Positions 1-8,542 of a stretch of 64,000 nt of DNA are shown in pieces. How positions within the stretch are numbered: position 1 is the first letter of the stretch; each line of letters opens with the position of its first letter. The stretch is taken from assembly GCA_050943495.1 (NCBI GenBank), contig JBMNPH010000002.1, positions 62,001 through 126,000 on the forward strand, read 5' to 3'. The stretch comes from Merdivicinus sp050943495. Its GTDB lineage: Bacteria > Bacillota > Clostridia > Oscillospirales > Ruminococcaceae. The notes under the pieces were generated by a model, which did not search any database, was not told where the DNA came from, and saw only the letters and a list, made by a program, of their open reading frames with translations. The translations under genes and the position numbers were made by a program.

Positions 1-536
1 ATACCAACAAACCCGAAGATCCAGGCACATTGATTGTGGAAAGCACCTGTCGGAAACCACATTATACAATTACGGGTATTGCAGGCAAGAAAGGCTTTTG
101 CGCGATAACGATTGAAAAGGCGATGATGAACGCAGAGGTGGGTTTTGGCCGGAAGGTATTGGATGTTTTTGAAAATTATGGAATTTCATTTGAACACATT
201 CCTTCCGGCATTGATACAATGACTGTTTTTGTTCATCAAACAGAATTTGAGGCGTATGAGCAATCCGTAATTGCAGGGATTCATCGGGCAGTAAATCCGG
301 ATTCGATTGTTTTAGAATCTGATATTGCTTTATTGGCAGTAGTTGGTCGAGGAATGAAGGCAACTCATGGGACAGCAGGTCGAATTTTCTCTGCCTTAGC
401 ACATGCTCGAGTGAATGTTCGGATGATCGATCAGGGATCAAGTGAATTAAATATTATTATCGGTGTCGATGACGCTGATTTTGAAAAGGCAATACGTGCT
501 GTATATGATATCTTTATTACTGCAAACGAGGAATAA
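1..536 (+). CDS. lysC: Aspartate kinase, C-terminal part (truncated by window edge)
   Basis: The reading frame is open from the window edge (TNKPEDPGT, then LIVES) to a TAA at 534-536, so this is the last ~178 residues of a gene that starts outside. It matches the regulatory half of aspartate kinase, which phosphorylates L-aspartate in the first step of Lys/Thr/Met synthesis. Two ACT-type modules are visible: one with ITGIAGKKGFCAITIEKA and FENYGISFEHIPSGIDTMTV, and a second with LLAVVGRGMKATHGTAGRIFSAL and NVRMIDQGSSELNIIIGV. The second carries the usual feedback-site signature (MIDQGSSE). The ATP-binding catalytic domain is not in the window. A strong terminator follows directly. Confidence 0.93.
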   Translation, partial: TNKPEDPGTLIVESTCRKPHYTITGIAGKKGFCAITIEKAMMNAEVGFGRKVLDVFENYGISFEHIPSGIDTMTVFVHQTEFEAYEQSVIAGIHRAVNPDSIVLESDIALLAVVGRGMKATHGTAGRIFSALAHARVNVRMIDQGSSELNIIIGVDDADFEKAIRAVYDIFITANEE

Positions 537-542
537 AGAGTG

Positions 543-581
543 GGCTGTATTTTGGATGAATATCCAGAATACAGCCTTTTT
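543..581 (+). terminator. Rho-independent terminator after lysC
   Basis: A 15-bp stem (543-557 with 562-576, one G-U pair) with a 4-nt loop is followed by TTTTTAT. It lies 6 bp after the aspartate kinase stop. Confidence 0.9.
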
Positions 582-582
582 A

Positions 583-653
583 TTGACATATGAATTTCGG
601 ATAAAATAATGTGATAAATATATATTGTCAAAGCGAATGACAAATGATAAAAT
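583..653 (+). promoter_or_regulatory. Promoter region of the glycosidase operon with operator-like palindrome
   Basis: The best sigma-A-like promoter is TTGTCA (625-630), 17-bp spacer, TAAAAT (648-653), about 45 bp before the first glycosidase gene. Its -35 box is one arm of a perfect inverted repeat, TTGTCA-N7-TGACAA (625-643), so a dimeric regulator bound there would cover the promoter. A second candidate -35, TTGACA (583-588), lies upstream with only a weak AATAAT -10 (605-610, 16-bp spacer). The promoter assignment is by eye. The operator role is inference, and no regulator gene is adjacent. Confidence 0.55.
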
Positions 654-697
654 GAGGATAACCTTTACAAAAAAATATTTCAGAAAGGGACGATTTT

Positions 698-2662
698 ATG
701 AAACAGTTATCCCCCCGCCAGATTCATTTGGATTTTCACACATCAGAGAATATTCCGGGGATTGGTTCTACTTTTGACCCGGAGGCATTTGCGAAAACTG
801 CAAAAGATGCCAGTATTAGTTCTATAACCGTTTTTGCCAGAGGGCATCATGGTTGGCTTTACTACCCCTCTAAAAAGTTTCCGGAATTAGTTCATCCAAA
901 TTTGGAATACAAAAATCTTTTGCTGGATCAAGTCCGCGCCCTGCATAAGGTGGGAATTAATGCGCCAGTTTATATCACCGTTCAGTGGGATTATCATCAC
1001 GCCACCACTCGTCCCGAATGGTTAATTCGGAAAAAAGATGGTTCTCATGAGGGCGGTTCGTTTACGGAACCCGGTTTCTATCAGTCTTTGTGCGTCAATA
1101 GCGGCTACTGGGATTTTTTGAAAGAACAGACCATTGAGGTCTGTGAGATGTTGGGAGACGAGTTGGATGGCTTGTTCTTTGACATTGTAGGTATCCGTCC
1201 TTGCTGGTGTGCTTCCTGCCGTGCGGAAATGAAGAAATTGGGCATCGACGCTTCCGATGACGAAGCTGTCCGTGATTTCGCCAAGATAGTTATCGATCGT
1301 TTCAAAAAGAATATGACCGAGGTGGTACGGCAGTACAACAAGGATTGTACCATTTTCTATAATGCTGGCCACGTTGGCCCCTGTACTAAGGATAGTGCTG
1401 ATGCCTACACCCATTTTGAGTTGGAAAGTCTGCCTTCCGGTTCTTGGGGCTATCTGCATTTCCCCCTAACTGCCCGCTATGCCCGGAAACTGGGCAAGGA
1501 CTGCATGGGTATGACCGGCAAGTTCCACACCGAATGGGGCGATTTCCACAGCCTGAAAAATTTGGCCGCTTTGGAATTTGAGTGCTTCCGGATGCTAAGC
1601 TTTGGCTTTGCATCCTCGATCGGCGACCAGTTGGAACCTAATGGCACCCTGAATCCCGCTACTTATCGCTTAATCGGCAAAGTATATAGTCAGTTTGCGG
1701 AACGGGAAGAGTGGGCACGTCCTTCTGTGCCAGTAGTAGAGGCGGCAGTCGTTACCTCTGAATCTCCCCGGGTAGAACATCAGATTCCAGAAAGTCTCAT
1801 GGGTGCAGTCCAGATGCTGGAGGAACTGGCAATTCAGTTTGATGTAATCGACCCGGAAATGGCGCTGGACGGATATAAGCTGGTGATTCTACCAGATGAT
1901 CTGGTGGTCTGCGAATGCTTCCAGAAAAAGCTGGAGGAATTTGTTGCCAAGGGCGGCAAAGTAATTGCCTGCGCCAAAGGCGGCCAGAACAAAGACGGAA
2001 AATATCCCGCCTGCTTCGGCGCTAAATCCAACGGCCCCCGGAATGTTTATCCAGACTTTCTCATCGCCGATGGCAAGCTGGCAGAGGGGTTGGAACCGGA
2101 AAATGAGTATGTCATCTATATGCAGGGGGAAGCGTTGGAGTCTGCTGGTGCGGAAACCGTTCTGTCGGCCCGTGCACCTTACTTCAAGCGTGAAAAAGAT
2201 TTCTTCTGTTCTCACCGCTACACGCCTTCTGCCAAGGGCGAGCCTTATCCGGCAGTGCTGCAAAAGGGCGGCGTGATCCTCTTTGGTCACCCAATTTTCG
2301 AGCAGTACCGAAAAAATGCTCCCTTCTGGTGCAAGAAGCTGATTTCCAATGCCATCGACCTGTTATTGGGTGAGCGTATTGTTCAACATGATGGTCCCTC
2401 CACTATGACCATAAGCGTGTTGGATCAGCCGGAGGAAAACCGCACGAATTTGCATATTCTTTCTTATGTGCCGGTGCGCAAGAGTGCAACGATTGACATC
2501 ATCGAGGAACGCACCGTACTGCGGAATGTGACCGTCAAGGTGAATATCCCGCGGAAGTTCACTGAAGCGCGTCTGGTGCCGGAAAATATCCCTCTGGAAG
2601 TCAAGAACGGCGCAATCACCATCCCCGAAATCAACGGCTATGCGATTGTAGAATTGAAATAA
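698..2662 (+). CDS. GH151-like alpha-L-fucosidase / beta-galactosidase-trimerisation-domain glycosidase
   Basis: A 654-residue cytoplasmic glycosidase (no signal peptide). The N-terminal ~340 residues look like the GHL6-type TIM barrel: LDFHTSENIPGIG near residue 11, FARGHHGWLYYPSK near 46, and a GLFFDI strand with D162 followed by the CWCASC cluster (C169, C171, C174). Residues ~350-570 resemble the GH42 trimerisation domain (VILPDDLVV, GGKVIACAKGG). From memory, this architecture includes CAZy GH151 alpha-L-fucosidases and many proteins annotated only as beta-galactosidase-like; substrate is therefore inferred. It starts the operon, 10 bp ahead of a GH36-like and then a GH29 gene. Its body has more C-ending codons than the two genes behind it. 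Confidence 0.72.
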   Translation: MKQLSPRQIHLDFHTSENIPGIGSTFDPEAFAKTAKDASISSITVFARGHHGWLYYPSKKFPELVHPNLEYKNLLLDQVRALHKVGINAPVYITVQWDYHHATTRPEWLIRKKDGSHEGGSFTEPGFYQSLCVNSGYWDFLKEQTIEVCEMLGDELDGLFFDIVGIRPCWCASCRAEMKKLGIDASDDEAVRDFAKIVIDRFKKNMTEVVRQYNKDCTIFYNAGHVGPCTKDSADAYTHFELESLPSGSWGYLHFPLTARYARKLGKDCMGMTGKFHTEWGDFHSLKNLAALEFECFRMLSFGFASSIGDQLEPNGTLNPATYRLIGKVYSQFAEREEWARPSVPVVEAAVVTSESPRVEHQIPESLMGAVQMLEELAIQFDVIDPEMALDGYKLVILPDDLVVCECFQKKLEEFVAKGGKVIACAKGGQNKDGKYPACFGAKSNGPRNVYPDFLIADGKLAEGLEPENEYVIYMQGEALESAGAETVLSARAPYFKREKDFFCSHRYTPSAKGEPYPAVLQKGGVILFGHPIFEQYRKNAPFWCKKLISNAIDLLLGERIVQHDGPSTMTISVLDQPEENRTNLHILSYVPVRKSATIDIIEERTVLRNVTVKVNIPRKFTEARLVPENIPLEVKNGAITIPEINGYAIVELK

Positions 2663-2672
2663 GGGGAATATC

Positions 2673-4688
2673 ATGAACGAATGTTATGCGCGGTATGATG
2701 AAAATACCGGGATCTTTTGTATTGGGAATAACAGAATTGAAAAAACCATGCGAATTCAGGGCAGTTTCCTTTGTACGCTCTGTGTGAAAGACTGTCAAAC
2801 TGGTACGGAATGGACGAACAGCACTGCTTTATGGCAGCGCTGCCCAGTACTTGGCCAGAAGGAACAGCCATCTGTTCGGATGGAGACAACGGAACGTGAA
2901 ATTTTGGGAATGCGGCCGCATCGAAAAGCTGTTCTGACTCTGGAAGGAAAAGAGGGGACAGTTTGGTATGAATTTCTGATTTTCCCGGATATTCCCTTTG
3001 TGTTCAGCCAAATGTTTGCGGAAAAAAGAGGCAGTATTCAGGTCGGACAGAAACAGTCGGAAACACTGTCCTGTACCGGCATTGAAAGCCAGTATGTGCA
3101 GACCGATAATGGAGATATTTTCTGTGATACAGATACTTTGGACTGTATTCCGCTCGGTACCCGTCATCTGGAAGTGGAAACATTTACCCTCTATGACAAG
3201 ACCGACCGCAACGATTCGCTTCTGGAACGGCAGACAGTTCCAGTTTATCAAAACGGCTGTCTGCATCGGGAAGGAAATATTTTCCGAGTCAGTGATTATC
3301 CGCACGGAGATTCTCTGATGTTGGTGAAGCATTCTCCAACCCCGAGTTCTGCTCTGCATCGACAGAATGCAGATCTGCTGGTACAAGGAACTCGTTACGC
3401 AGCTCTTCTGGGAAACGGCATTGATTTTTCTGCAATGCCAGCCGGTAGAGTACCCAGCTATGCTTCTGCAGTCGGTGTCGGAAAAACAACAGATATTCTG
3501 GAAGAATTCTGGCGGTATAGCACTGCATTCAGCTGCGGCGATCCCCGTAAAAGCTTATTTGTCATGTCCAATACATGGGGAGACCGCAGCCAGGATATGG
3601 CAATCTGTGAAAGTTTTATCCTGCAGGAAATCGAACGTGCTCATGAGTTAGGCGTGGACATCGTACAGATTGACGACGGCTGGGAAAGCGGAATTACAGC
3701 AAATTCCCGTCGGAAATCGGGCGGTGTCTGGGAAGGTTTTTATGCAGATAACAACGATTTCTGGAAGGTCAACCCGGATCGATTCCCAAATGGATTGGAA
3801 CCGGTTGTAGCAAAGGCAAAGGAATACGGAATTGAAATCGGTTTGTGGTTTGGCCCAGATTCTTCCGGAGAGTTCCGGAATGTGGAAAAAGATATTGAAA
3901 CATTGTGGGGACTCTATCAGCGGTATGGAATTCGGTATTTCAAACTGGATGGTGTCAAGATCCGTTCCAAATTGTGCGAAATGCGGTTCATTCATCTGTT
4001 AGAAGAACTTACTCGACGCAGTGGCGGCGACATCCGGTTCAATTTAGATGTGACGGCGGAAGACCGGTTTGGTTATCTGTATCAGACACAGTACGGCACC
4101 CTGTTTGTCGAAAACCGTTATACAGATTTTGGAAATTATTATCCGCATAATACCTTCAAAAATTTGTGGAGTCTGGCAGCTGTAATTCCAGCGCGACGGC
4201 TTCAGATGGAACTGCTGAACAATCGCCGAAATCCGCAGAAATATGTTGGAATGCCGTTTGCGCCAGCGGAATATCGGATAGATTATCTTTTTGCAAGCGT
4301 GATGCCGGCTAATCCGTTGGTTTGGATGGAACTCTCCCATTTGGCGGAAGAGGATGCAGCTTTGCTGGCGAAGATCTGTGCGCTTCACAAACAATATGCA
4401 GCGGAATTATTTGAATCTCGTGTCATTCCGATCGGCGAATGTCCCAATGGGATGCATTTCCCCGGATATTTCTGCCGGAGTCGGGACGGAAAATCTGCCC
4501 ATCTTCTGTTGTTCCGCGAACAAACGAAGGAAGATTCTTATACTTTTGCACTGCCTGCAAACTATTGTAACCCGCAAATTTCGGTCATCTACCAGAGTGA
4601 TCCGGCAAGTTTCCATTTATCTGAAAAAGAAATTCAGGTTGATTTCTCAAAACAGAGATCCTTTATCTGGATAAAAATAATGGAATGA
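2673..4688 (+). CDS. GH36-like alpha-galactosidase
   Basis: A 671-residue intracellular protein with the clan GH-D layout: an N-terminal beta-sandwich (~1-280), a (beta/alpha)8 barrel with the IDDGW motif near residue 334, and a C-terminal beta domain. YFKLDG places the expected nucleophile at D426. The usual GH36 acid/base context (GGGRxD) is replaced by DVTAEDRFGYL (D459, D464 candidates), so this is a divergent subgroup. Alpha-galactosidase is the best guess, but alpha-N-acetylgalactosaminidase or a related activity is possible. AGGGGAA precedes the ATG, and its stop overlaps the ribosome site of the next gene. The context of two fucosidase-like genes suggests processing of fucosylated alpha-galactosides. 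Confidence 0.78.
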   Translation: MNECYARYDENTGIFCIGNNRIEKTMRIQGSFLCTLCVKDCQTGTEWTNSTALWQRCPVLGQKEQPSVRMETTEREILGMRPHRKAVLTLEGKEGTVWYEFLIFPDIPFVFSQMFAEKRGSIQVGQKQSETLSCTGIESQYVQTDNGDIFCDTDTLDCIPLGTRHLEVETFTLYDKTDRNDSLLERQTVPVYQNGCLHREGNIFRVSDYPHGDSLMLVKHSPTPSSALHRQNADLLVQGTRYAALLGNGIDFSAMPAGRVPSYASAVGVGKTTDILEEFWRYSTAFSCGDPRKSLFVMSNTWGDRSQDMAICESFILQEIERAHELGVDIVQIDDGWESGITANSRRKSGGVWEGFYADNNDFWKVNPDRFPNGLEPVVAKAKEYGIEIGLWFGPDSSGEFRNVEKDIETLWGLYQRYGIRYFKLDGVKIRSKLCEMRFIHLLEELTRRSGGDIRFNLDVTAEDRFGYLYQTQYGTLFVENRYTDFGNYYPHNTFKNLWSLAAVIPARRLQMELLNNRRNPQKYVGMPFAPAEYRIDYLFASVMPANPLVWMELSHLAEEDAALLAKICALHKQYAAELFESRVIPIGECPNGMHFPGYFCRSRDGKSAHLLLFREQTKEDSYTFALPANYCNPQISVIYQSDPASFHLSEKEIQVDFSKQRSFIWIKIME

Positions 4689-4702
4689 GGAGGGAATGTC
4701 CG

Positions 4703-6010
4703 ATGAAATATTTTGGTGACGGACGAGACTGGTTTTTCCAAAAGCGGTACGGTCTGTTTGTCCACTGGGGACTTTACGCCCTCGGTGGATATCATGAGCA
4801 GGAGCAGTTCCGGCGTAATATTTCCCGTGCAGAATATGAGCAATATGCCGAGAGATTTAATCCGGTGAAATTTGATCCATATCGTTGGATTGCGCAGGCA
4901 AGAGAAGCCGGAATGGAATATCTGGTCTTTACCACCAAGCATCAGGATGGTTTTTGCATGTGGGATACCGAAACTACCGATTATAATATCATGCACACTC
5001 CATATGGACGCGATATTCTAAAAGAACTGGCAGATGCCTGTCATGCGGAAAATTTTCCATTGCTGCTATATTTCAGCGTTGTGGATAATCATCACCCTGC
5101 TTATCCGAATCGGGGACAATGGCATGAATTCGCCAGCCCGCTCGAAGGAGATCATCCAAATCGAGATATATTTCTGGATTATATGCGGGCGCAGGTAAGA
5201 GAACTTTGTACCAAGTACGGCAAAATTCACGGTTTTTTCTGGGATGCCAATCATCTGGACTATTATGATGAGGGTATCAACTGGATGATCCGGGATTTTC
5301 AGCCAGATGCTGTCATCAATGGGCGCGGATTTGATAGCGGAGATTACAATACTCCCGAACGGGAATACAATGAATCAGATTTAAAAGCAGCACGGCGATT
5401 TGTCACACCAACCGAAGATTGTCAGTCCGTAGGAATGCACAGCTGGGGATATAAGACTGACGAAGACTTTTACAGTACCAAGTTTCTGATGCAGAGCATC
5501 GACCGGGTAATGGCGATGGGAGGAAATTATCTGCTGAACATTGGTCCGACGCCGGAAGGGGAATTGGATCCTCGATGTCTAATTCGAATTGCGCCGATTT
5601 CTAAGTGGCTTTCTAAAGTAGGAGAAGCATTTTATGATGCAGTTCCAGTAGCTGATGCAGTCAATGATCGAGGGATTTTCCTCACCTGTAAGGAGAATGA
5701 TGTGTACGTTCATTTCTACAAGGATCCGATCGGAGAATCTGTGGAGTTATCACCATTGGAGATGTGTCCGGAAGAGATCACTCTACTCAACAACGGACAA
5801 AAAATTCCTTTTGGACGGAGTCAGGGTACCAAATACTGGGCATTCCCGATGGAATATCTGCGGGTGCATAATCTTCCCACCGACCAGATGGCGGGGGAAG
5901 TAATGGTGCTGAAAATGCATTATAAACATCTTCCCAGAGCTATCCGTGAATTAAAGGATAGCTGGGAACTTCATGAACCGACTCCGATTCGTCAGAAAGA
6001 AGACCGTTAA
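4703..6010 (+). CDS. GH29 alpha-L-fucosidase
   Basis: 435 residues. It removes alpha-linked L-fucose by retaining hydrolysis. The barrel motifs are clear: W10-FQKRYGLFVHWGLY (HW at 21-22), FTTKHQDGF (76-84), YGRDILKEL (101-109) and FFWDA, with D181 the expected nucleophile. LNIGPTPEGELD marks the end of the catalytic domain, and a short beta domain follows. An ATG at 4685 is in frame, but 4703 is preferred because GAGGAGGG (4687-4694) sits at the right distance and the homologous region starts there. No signal peptide, so action is on imported oligosaccharides. It is the last gene of the operon; no transporter is encoded beside it. Confidence 0.92.
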   Translation: MKYFGDGRDWFFQKRYGLFVHWGLYALGGYHEQEQFRRNISRAEYEQYAERFNPVKFDPYRWIAQAREAGMEYLVFTTKHQDGFCMWDTETTDYNIMHTPYGRDILKELADACHAENFPLLLYFSVVDNHHPAYPNRGQWHEFASPLEGDHPNRDIFLDYMRAQVRELCTKYGKIHGFFWDANHLDYYDEGINWMIRDFQPDAVINGRGFDSGDYNTPEREYNESDLKAARRFVTPTEDCQSVGMHSWGYKTDEDFYSTKFLMQSIDRVMAMGGNYLLNIGPTPEGELDPRCLIRIAPISKWLSKVGEAFYDAVPVADAVNDRGIFLTCKENDVYVHFYKDPIGESVELSPLEMCPEEITLLNNGQKIPFGRSQGTKYWAFPMEYLRVHNLPTDQMAGEVMVLKMHYKHLPRAIRELKDSWELHEPTPIRQKEDR

Positions 6011-6035
6011 ATTTTCCATAAAATCTGAAAAGCCA

Positions 6036-6064
6036 TTTTCATTTTTGTCTTTCTGTGCTATAAT
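6036..6064 (+). promoter_or_regulatory. Promoter of the esterase gene
   Basis: TTTTCA (6036-6041), 17-bp spacer, TATAAT (6059-6064), 30 bp before the ATG. The perfect -10 and spacing suggest the esterase can be transcribed separately from the glycosidase operon. Confidence 0.6.
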
Positions 6065-6093
6065 GAAGAAAAAAGTACAGGAGATGAAAGAAA

Positions 6094-6876
6094 ATGGCTT
6101 TGATGCATGTGGACTTCTTTTCCAATGTATTGGGTATGTGCGTACAAGCGGATGTAATCATCCCACAGCGTACCACGGGTCAGATTGGTATGGAGGGAAA
6201 AGGCGGCAGTGAAAAATATCCGACCTTGTATTTGCTGCATGGAATGAGCGATGACCAGACGATCTGGCAGCGCCGTACCTCAATTGAACGGTATGCAAAT
6301 GATCTGGGATTGGCAGTTGTCATGCCTACTACCCATTTAGCATGGTATACAGATACACAATATGGATACCGATATTTCACCTACATTTCCGAAGAATTGC
6401 CGCAAATTTGCCGCTCATTTTTTAACGGAATGTCCGATCGGAGAGAGGATACTTTCGCAGCTGGACTTTCGATGGGCGGATATGGTGCATTCAAATTGGG
6501 ACTGCGGGCAAGTGAAACGTTCAGTGCCGTTGCATCTTTGTCAGGTGCTTTGGATATCCGCACCATAGGGGATCGGCATTCTGCTCGGAAACAGTTATTT
6601 GAAGGAATTTTTGGAGACTTAAGTAAAGTAGCCGGCTCTGAAAATGATTTGTTCTGGTTGGCAGAACAATTGGCCGCTTCCAACAAGCCAAAACCGATGA
6701 TGTATCAGTGGTGCGGTACAGAGGATTCTCTTTATCCACAAAATTTGTTGATGCGGGATCATCTGATACAGTTAGGTTATGACCTTACTTATGAAGAATC
6801 CCATGGCGACCATCGCTGGGAGTATTGGGATGAGAAAATTCAAAGCGTCCTCCAGTGGCTTCCTATCCAGAAATAA
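6094..6876 (+). CDS. Esterase of the EstA/tributyrin esterase (esterase D-like) family
   Basis: 260 residues, alpha/beta-hydrolase, cytoplasmic. YLLHGMSDD gives the oxyanion region (near 47-54), GLSMGG carries the nucleophile S126, and C-terminal GTEDSLYP and SHGDHRWEYW supply the likely Asp and His. The family hydrolyses short acyl esters, including acetylated sugars. Position just behind three glycosidases fits removal of O-acetyl groups from glycans, but this is inference, since the gene has its own promoter. AGGAGATGAAAGAAA precedes the ATG. Confidence 0.85.
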   Translation: MALMHVDFFSNVLGMCVQADVIIPQRTTGQIGMEGKGGSEKYPTLYLLHGMSDDQTIWQRRTSIERYANDLGLAVVMPTTHLAWYTDTQYGYRYFTYISEELPQICRSFFNGMSDRREDTFAAGLSMGGYGAFKLGLRASETFSAVASLSGALDIRTIGDRHSARKQLFEGIFGDLSKVAGSENDLFWLAEQLAASNKPKPMMYQWCGTEDSLYPQNLLMRDHLIQLGYDLTYEESHGDHRWEYWDEKIQSVLQWLPIQK

Positions 6877-6885
6877 AGTTTGATG

Positions 6886-6924
6886 AAATCTTTCGTGTCA
6901 AATGATGCGGAAGATTTTATTTTA
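6886..6924. terminator. Bidirectional terminator between the esterase and ytaF
   Basis: A 10-bp stem (6886-6895 with 6908-6917, one G-U pair) ends in TTTTATTTT on the plus strand. It sits between two convergent genes. On the minus strand the A/T flank is weaker. Confidence 0.65.
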
Positions 6925-7548
6925 TAGACAAAATTTCGAAATTGCCAGTATCATTAGGAGAATCCCTCCGCATGCGGTACAGAACCCAGGTAATTTTCCA
7001 GCAGTCCGTTGTCCCAGAAAACAAGCAAGCAGAATAGCACTGGTATGCAGCAAAAGAGAACATCCAATTAGAAAGATGTAGTGATGCTGCAAAAAACCGC
7101 TGCCAAAACCAATACCAAAAGAATCCAGGGAAAGAACAGCACCGAGTGTAGCTGCCTCTCGCAGGGAAAGAGTTTTGGAACGGTCAAAATCCGCTTCTGT
7201 TTCATTCAGATAAACTGTCAGCGCAAAAGAAATCCCAGACCAGTGAAAATCCAACTGCTTGCGCGCATTTGTCTTTTTTCTAAGGGTAGACTTTAAAAAA
7301 TTTTGCAGAGAAGAAAGCAACCCTATCAAAAAAAGAAGAAGATTCCCGATCAGAGAACAGATATGCGGCGATAAAATATTTTGAAAAGGAGTTGCTGCCA
7401 ACATGGAAAGAAGGAGAATCCCAGTACCAATTCCGCTGATTAGTAAGGCGGATCCAAATGGAATTCGAATTTTTTCGGTACCATAGGCGAAGCAAGCGAT
7501 AAAAGCGTCTGTAACCAATGCCAAAACGAGAAAAAAATCAGAAATCAT
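6922..7548 (-). CDS. ytaF: Sporulation membrane protein YtaF family (MntP-like fold)
   Basis: 208 residues with about six hydrophobic helices. The family signature is present in the second half: ADFDRSKTLSLREAATLGAVLSLDS with GIGFGSG after it, plus the N-terminal LALVTDAFIACFAYG. YtaF relatives are found in spore formers and share the fold of the manganese exporter MntP. The exact function is unknown. It agrees with the spoIIIA genes at the other end of the window. Monocistronic, convergent with the esterase gene and divergent from uppP. Confidence 0.8.
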   Translation of the reverse strand: MISDFFLVLALVTDAFIACFAYGTEKIRIPFGSALLISGIGTGILLLSMLAATPFQNILSPHICSLIGNLLLFLIGLLSSLQNFLKSTLRKKTNARKQLDFHWSGISFALTVYLNETEADFDRSKTLSLREAATLGAVLSLDSFGIGFGSGFLQHHYIFLIGCSLLLHTSAILLACFLGQRTAGKLPGFCTACGGILLMILAISKFCL

Positions 7549-7634
7549 GCAATCCCATCCTCTCTCCTATATCCTATGTAGTCAGAGGAAAATTGGTGCA
7601 AAACATTAAGTTTTGATGAAACAAGCAGATTTGA

Positions 7635-7663
7635 TTGACGGTCTGCATAAGCTGTGATATACT
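7635..7663 (+). promoter_or_regulatory. Promoter of uppP
   Basis: TTGACG (7635-7640), 17-bp spacer, TATACT (7658-7663). It excludes an ATG at 7654 as the start codon and supports the TTG at 7699. Confidence 0.75.
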
Positions 7664-7698
7664 CATTAAGGAAACTTTATAGGAAACGAGGGAATGTA

Positions 7699-8541
7699 TT
7701 GAGCTTTTTGGAAATTTTGAAAGCAATTTTGTATGGAATTGTAGAAGGCATTACGGAATGGCTGCCCATCAGCAGTACAGGACATATGATTCTGTTGGAC
7801 CAGTTTGTAAAACTGGATGTCAGTCCCGAATTCTGGGAAATGTTCCTTGTTGTCATCCAATTAGGTGCCATCTTGGCAGTTGTCGTGATCTATTGGAATA
7901 AAATATTCCCATTCCGTATCGGACAGCGTGACTGGATTGACAAGGACAAATTTGTTATGTGGTTCAAAATTCTGGTTGCTTCCATTCCGGCAGGAATTGT
8001 CGGAGTTCTCTGGGATGATGAACTGAATGCGATGTTCTATAATTATGTGACAGTTGCTGTTATGTTGATCTTGTTCGGTGTTCTTTTCATTGTAGTGGAA
8101 AATCTCAATAAAGGGAAATCGGCACGAGTTCATGACATCGCAGAAATCACTTATACAAGTGCATTGATTATCGGATTTTTCCAGTTAATTGCTGCGGTTT
8201 TTCCGGGAACATCCCGTTCCGGTGCTACAATTGTCGGGGCACTGCTGATTGGCATATCCCGTACAGCTGCAGCAGAATTCACTTTCTTCCTCGCGATTCC
8301 GGCGATGTTCGGGGGAAGTGCCATCAAACTGTTAAAATTCGGCTTTGACTTTACACCAGCGGAACTGGTGATCTTGTTTGTCGGGATGGCAGTTGCCTTT
8401 GTCATTTCAATTCTTGCCATCAAATTCCTGATGGGATATATTAAAAAACATGATTTCAAGGCATTTGGCTGGTATCGAATTATTTTGGGAATCCTGGTAT
8501 TGCTATACTTCTTTGGAACGCAGATAATGCGGGTATCCTGA
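7699..8541 (+). CDS. uppP: Undecaprenyl-diphosphatase (UppP/BacA)
   Basis: 280 residues, polytopic membrane protein that dephosphorylates undecaprenyl diphosphate to recycle the lipid carrier for peptidoglycan synthesis, with a known link to bacitracin tolerance. Signatures: GIVEGITEWLPISSTGHM near the N-terminus and PGTSRSGATI in the middle, which form the two halves of the active site. Start chosen at TTG 7699: GAGGG lies 6 bp before it, it matches the normal family start (SFLEILKAI), and the upstream ATG at 7654 lies inside the -10 box region. The next small gene begins 2 bp after its stop, suggesting translational coupling. Confidence 0.93.
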   Translation: MSFLEILKAILYGIVEGITEWLPISSTGHMILLDQFVKLDVSPEFWEMFLVVIQLGAILAVVVIYWNKIFPFRIGQRDWIDKDKFVMWFKILVASIPAGIVGVLWDDELNAMFYNYVTVAVMLILFGVLFIVVENLNKGKSARVHDIAEITYTSALIIGFFQLIAAVFPGTSRSGATIVGALLIGISRTAAAEFTFFLAIPAMFGGSAIKLLKFGFDFTPAELVILFVGMAVAFVISILAIKFLMGYIKKHDFKAFGWYRIILGILVLLYFFGTQIMRVS

Positions 8542-8542
8542 G

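Noticed and set aside
6022..6047. TGAAAA / TTTTCA stem after the GH29 gene as a terminator
   Set aside because: Only 6 A/T pairs, and its right arm is the -35 box of the esterase promoter. Too weak to call.
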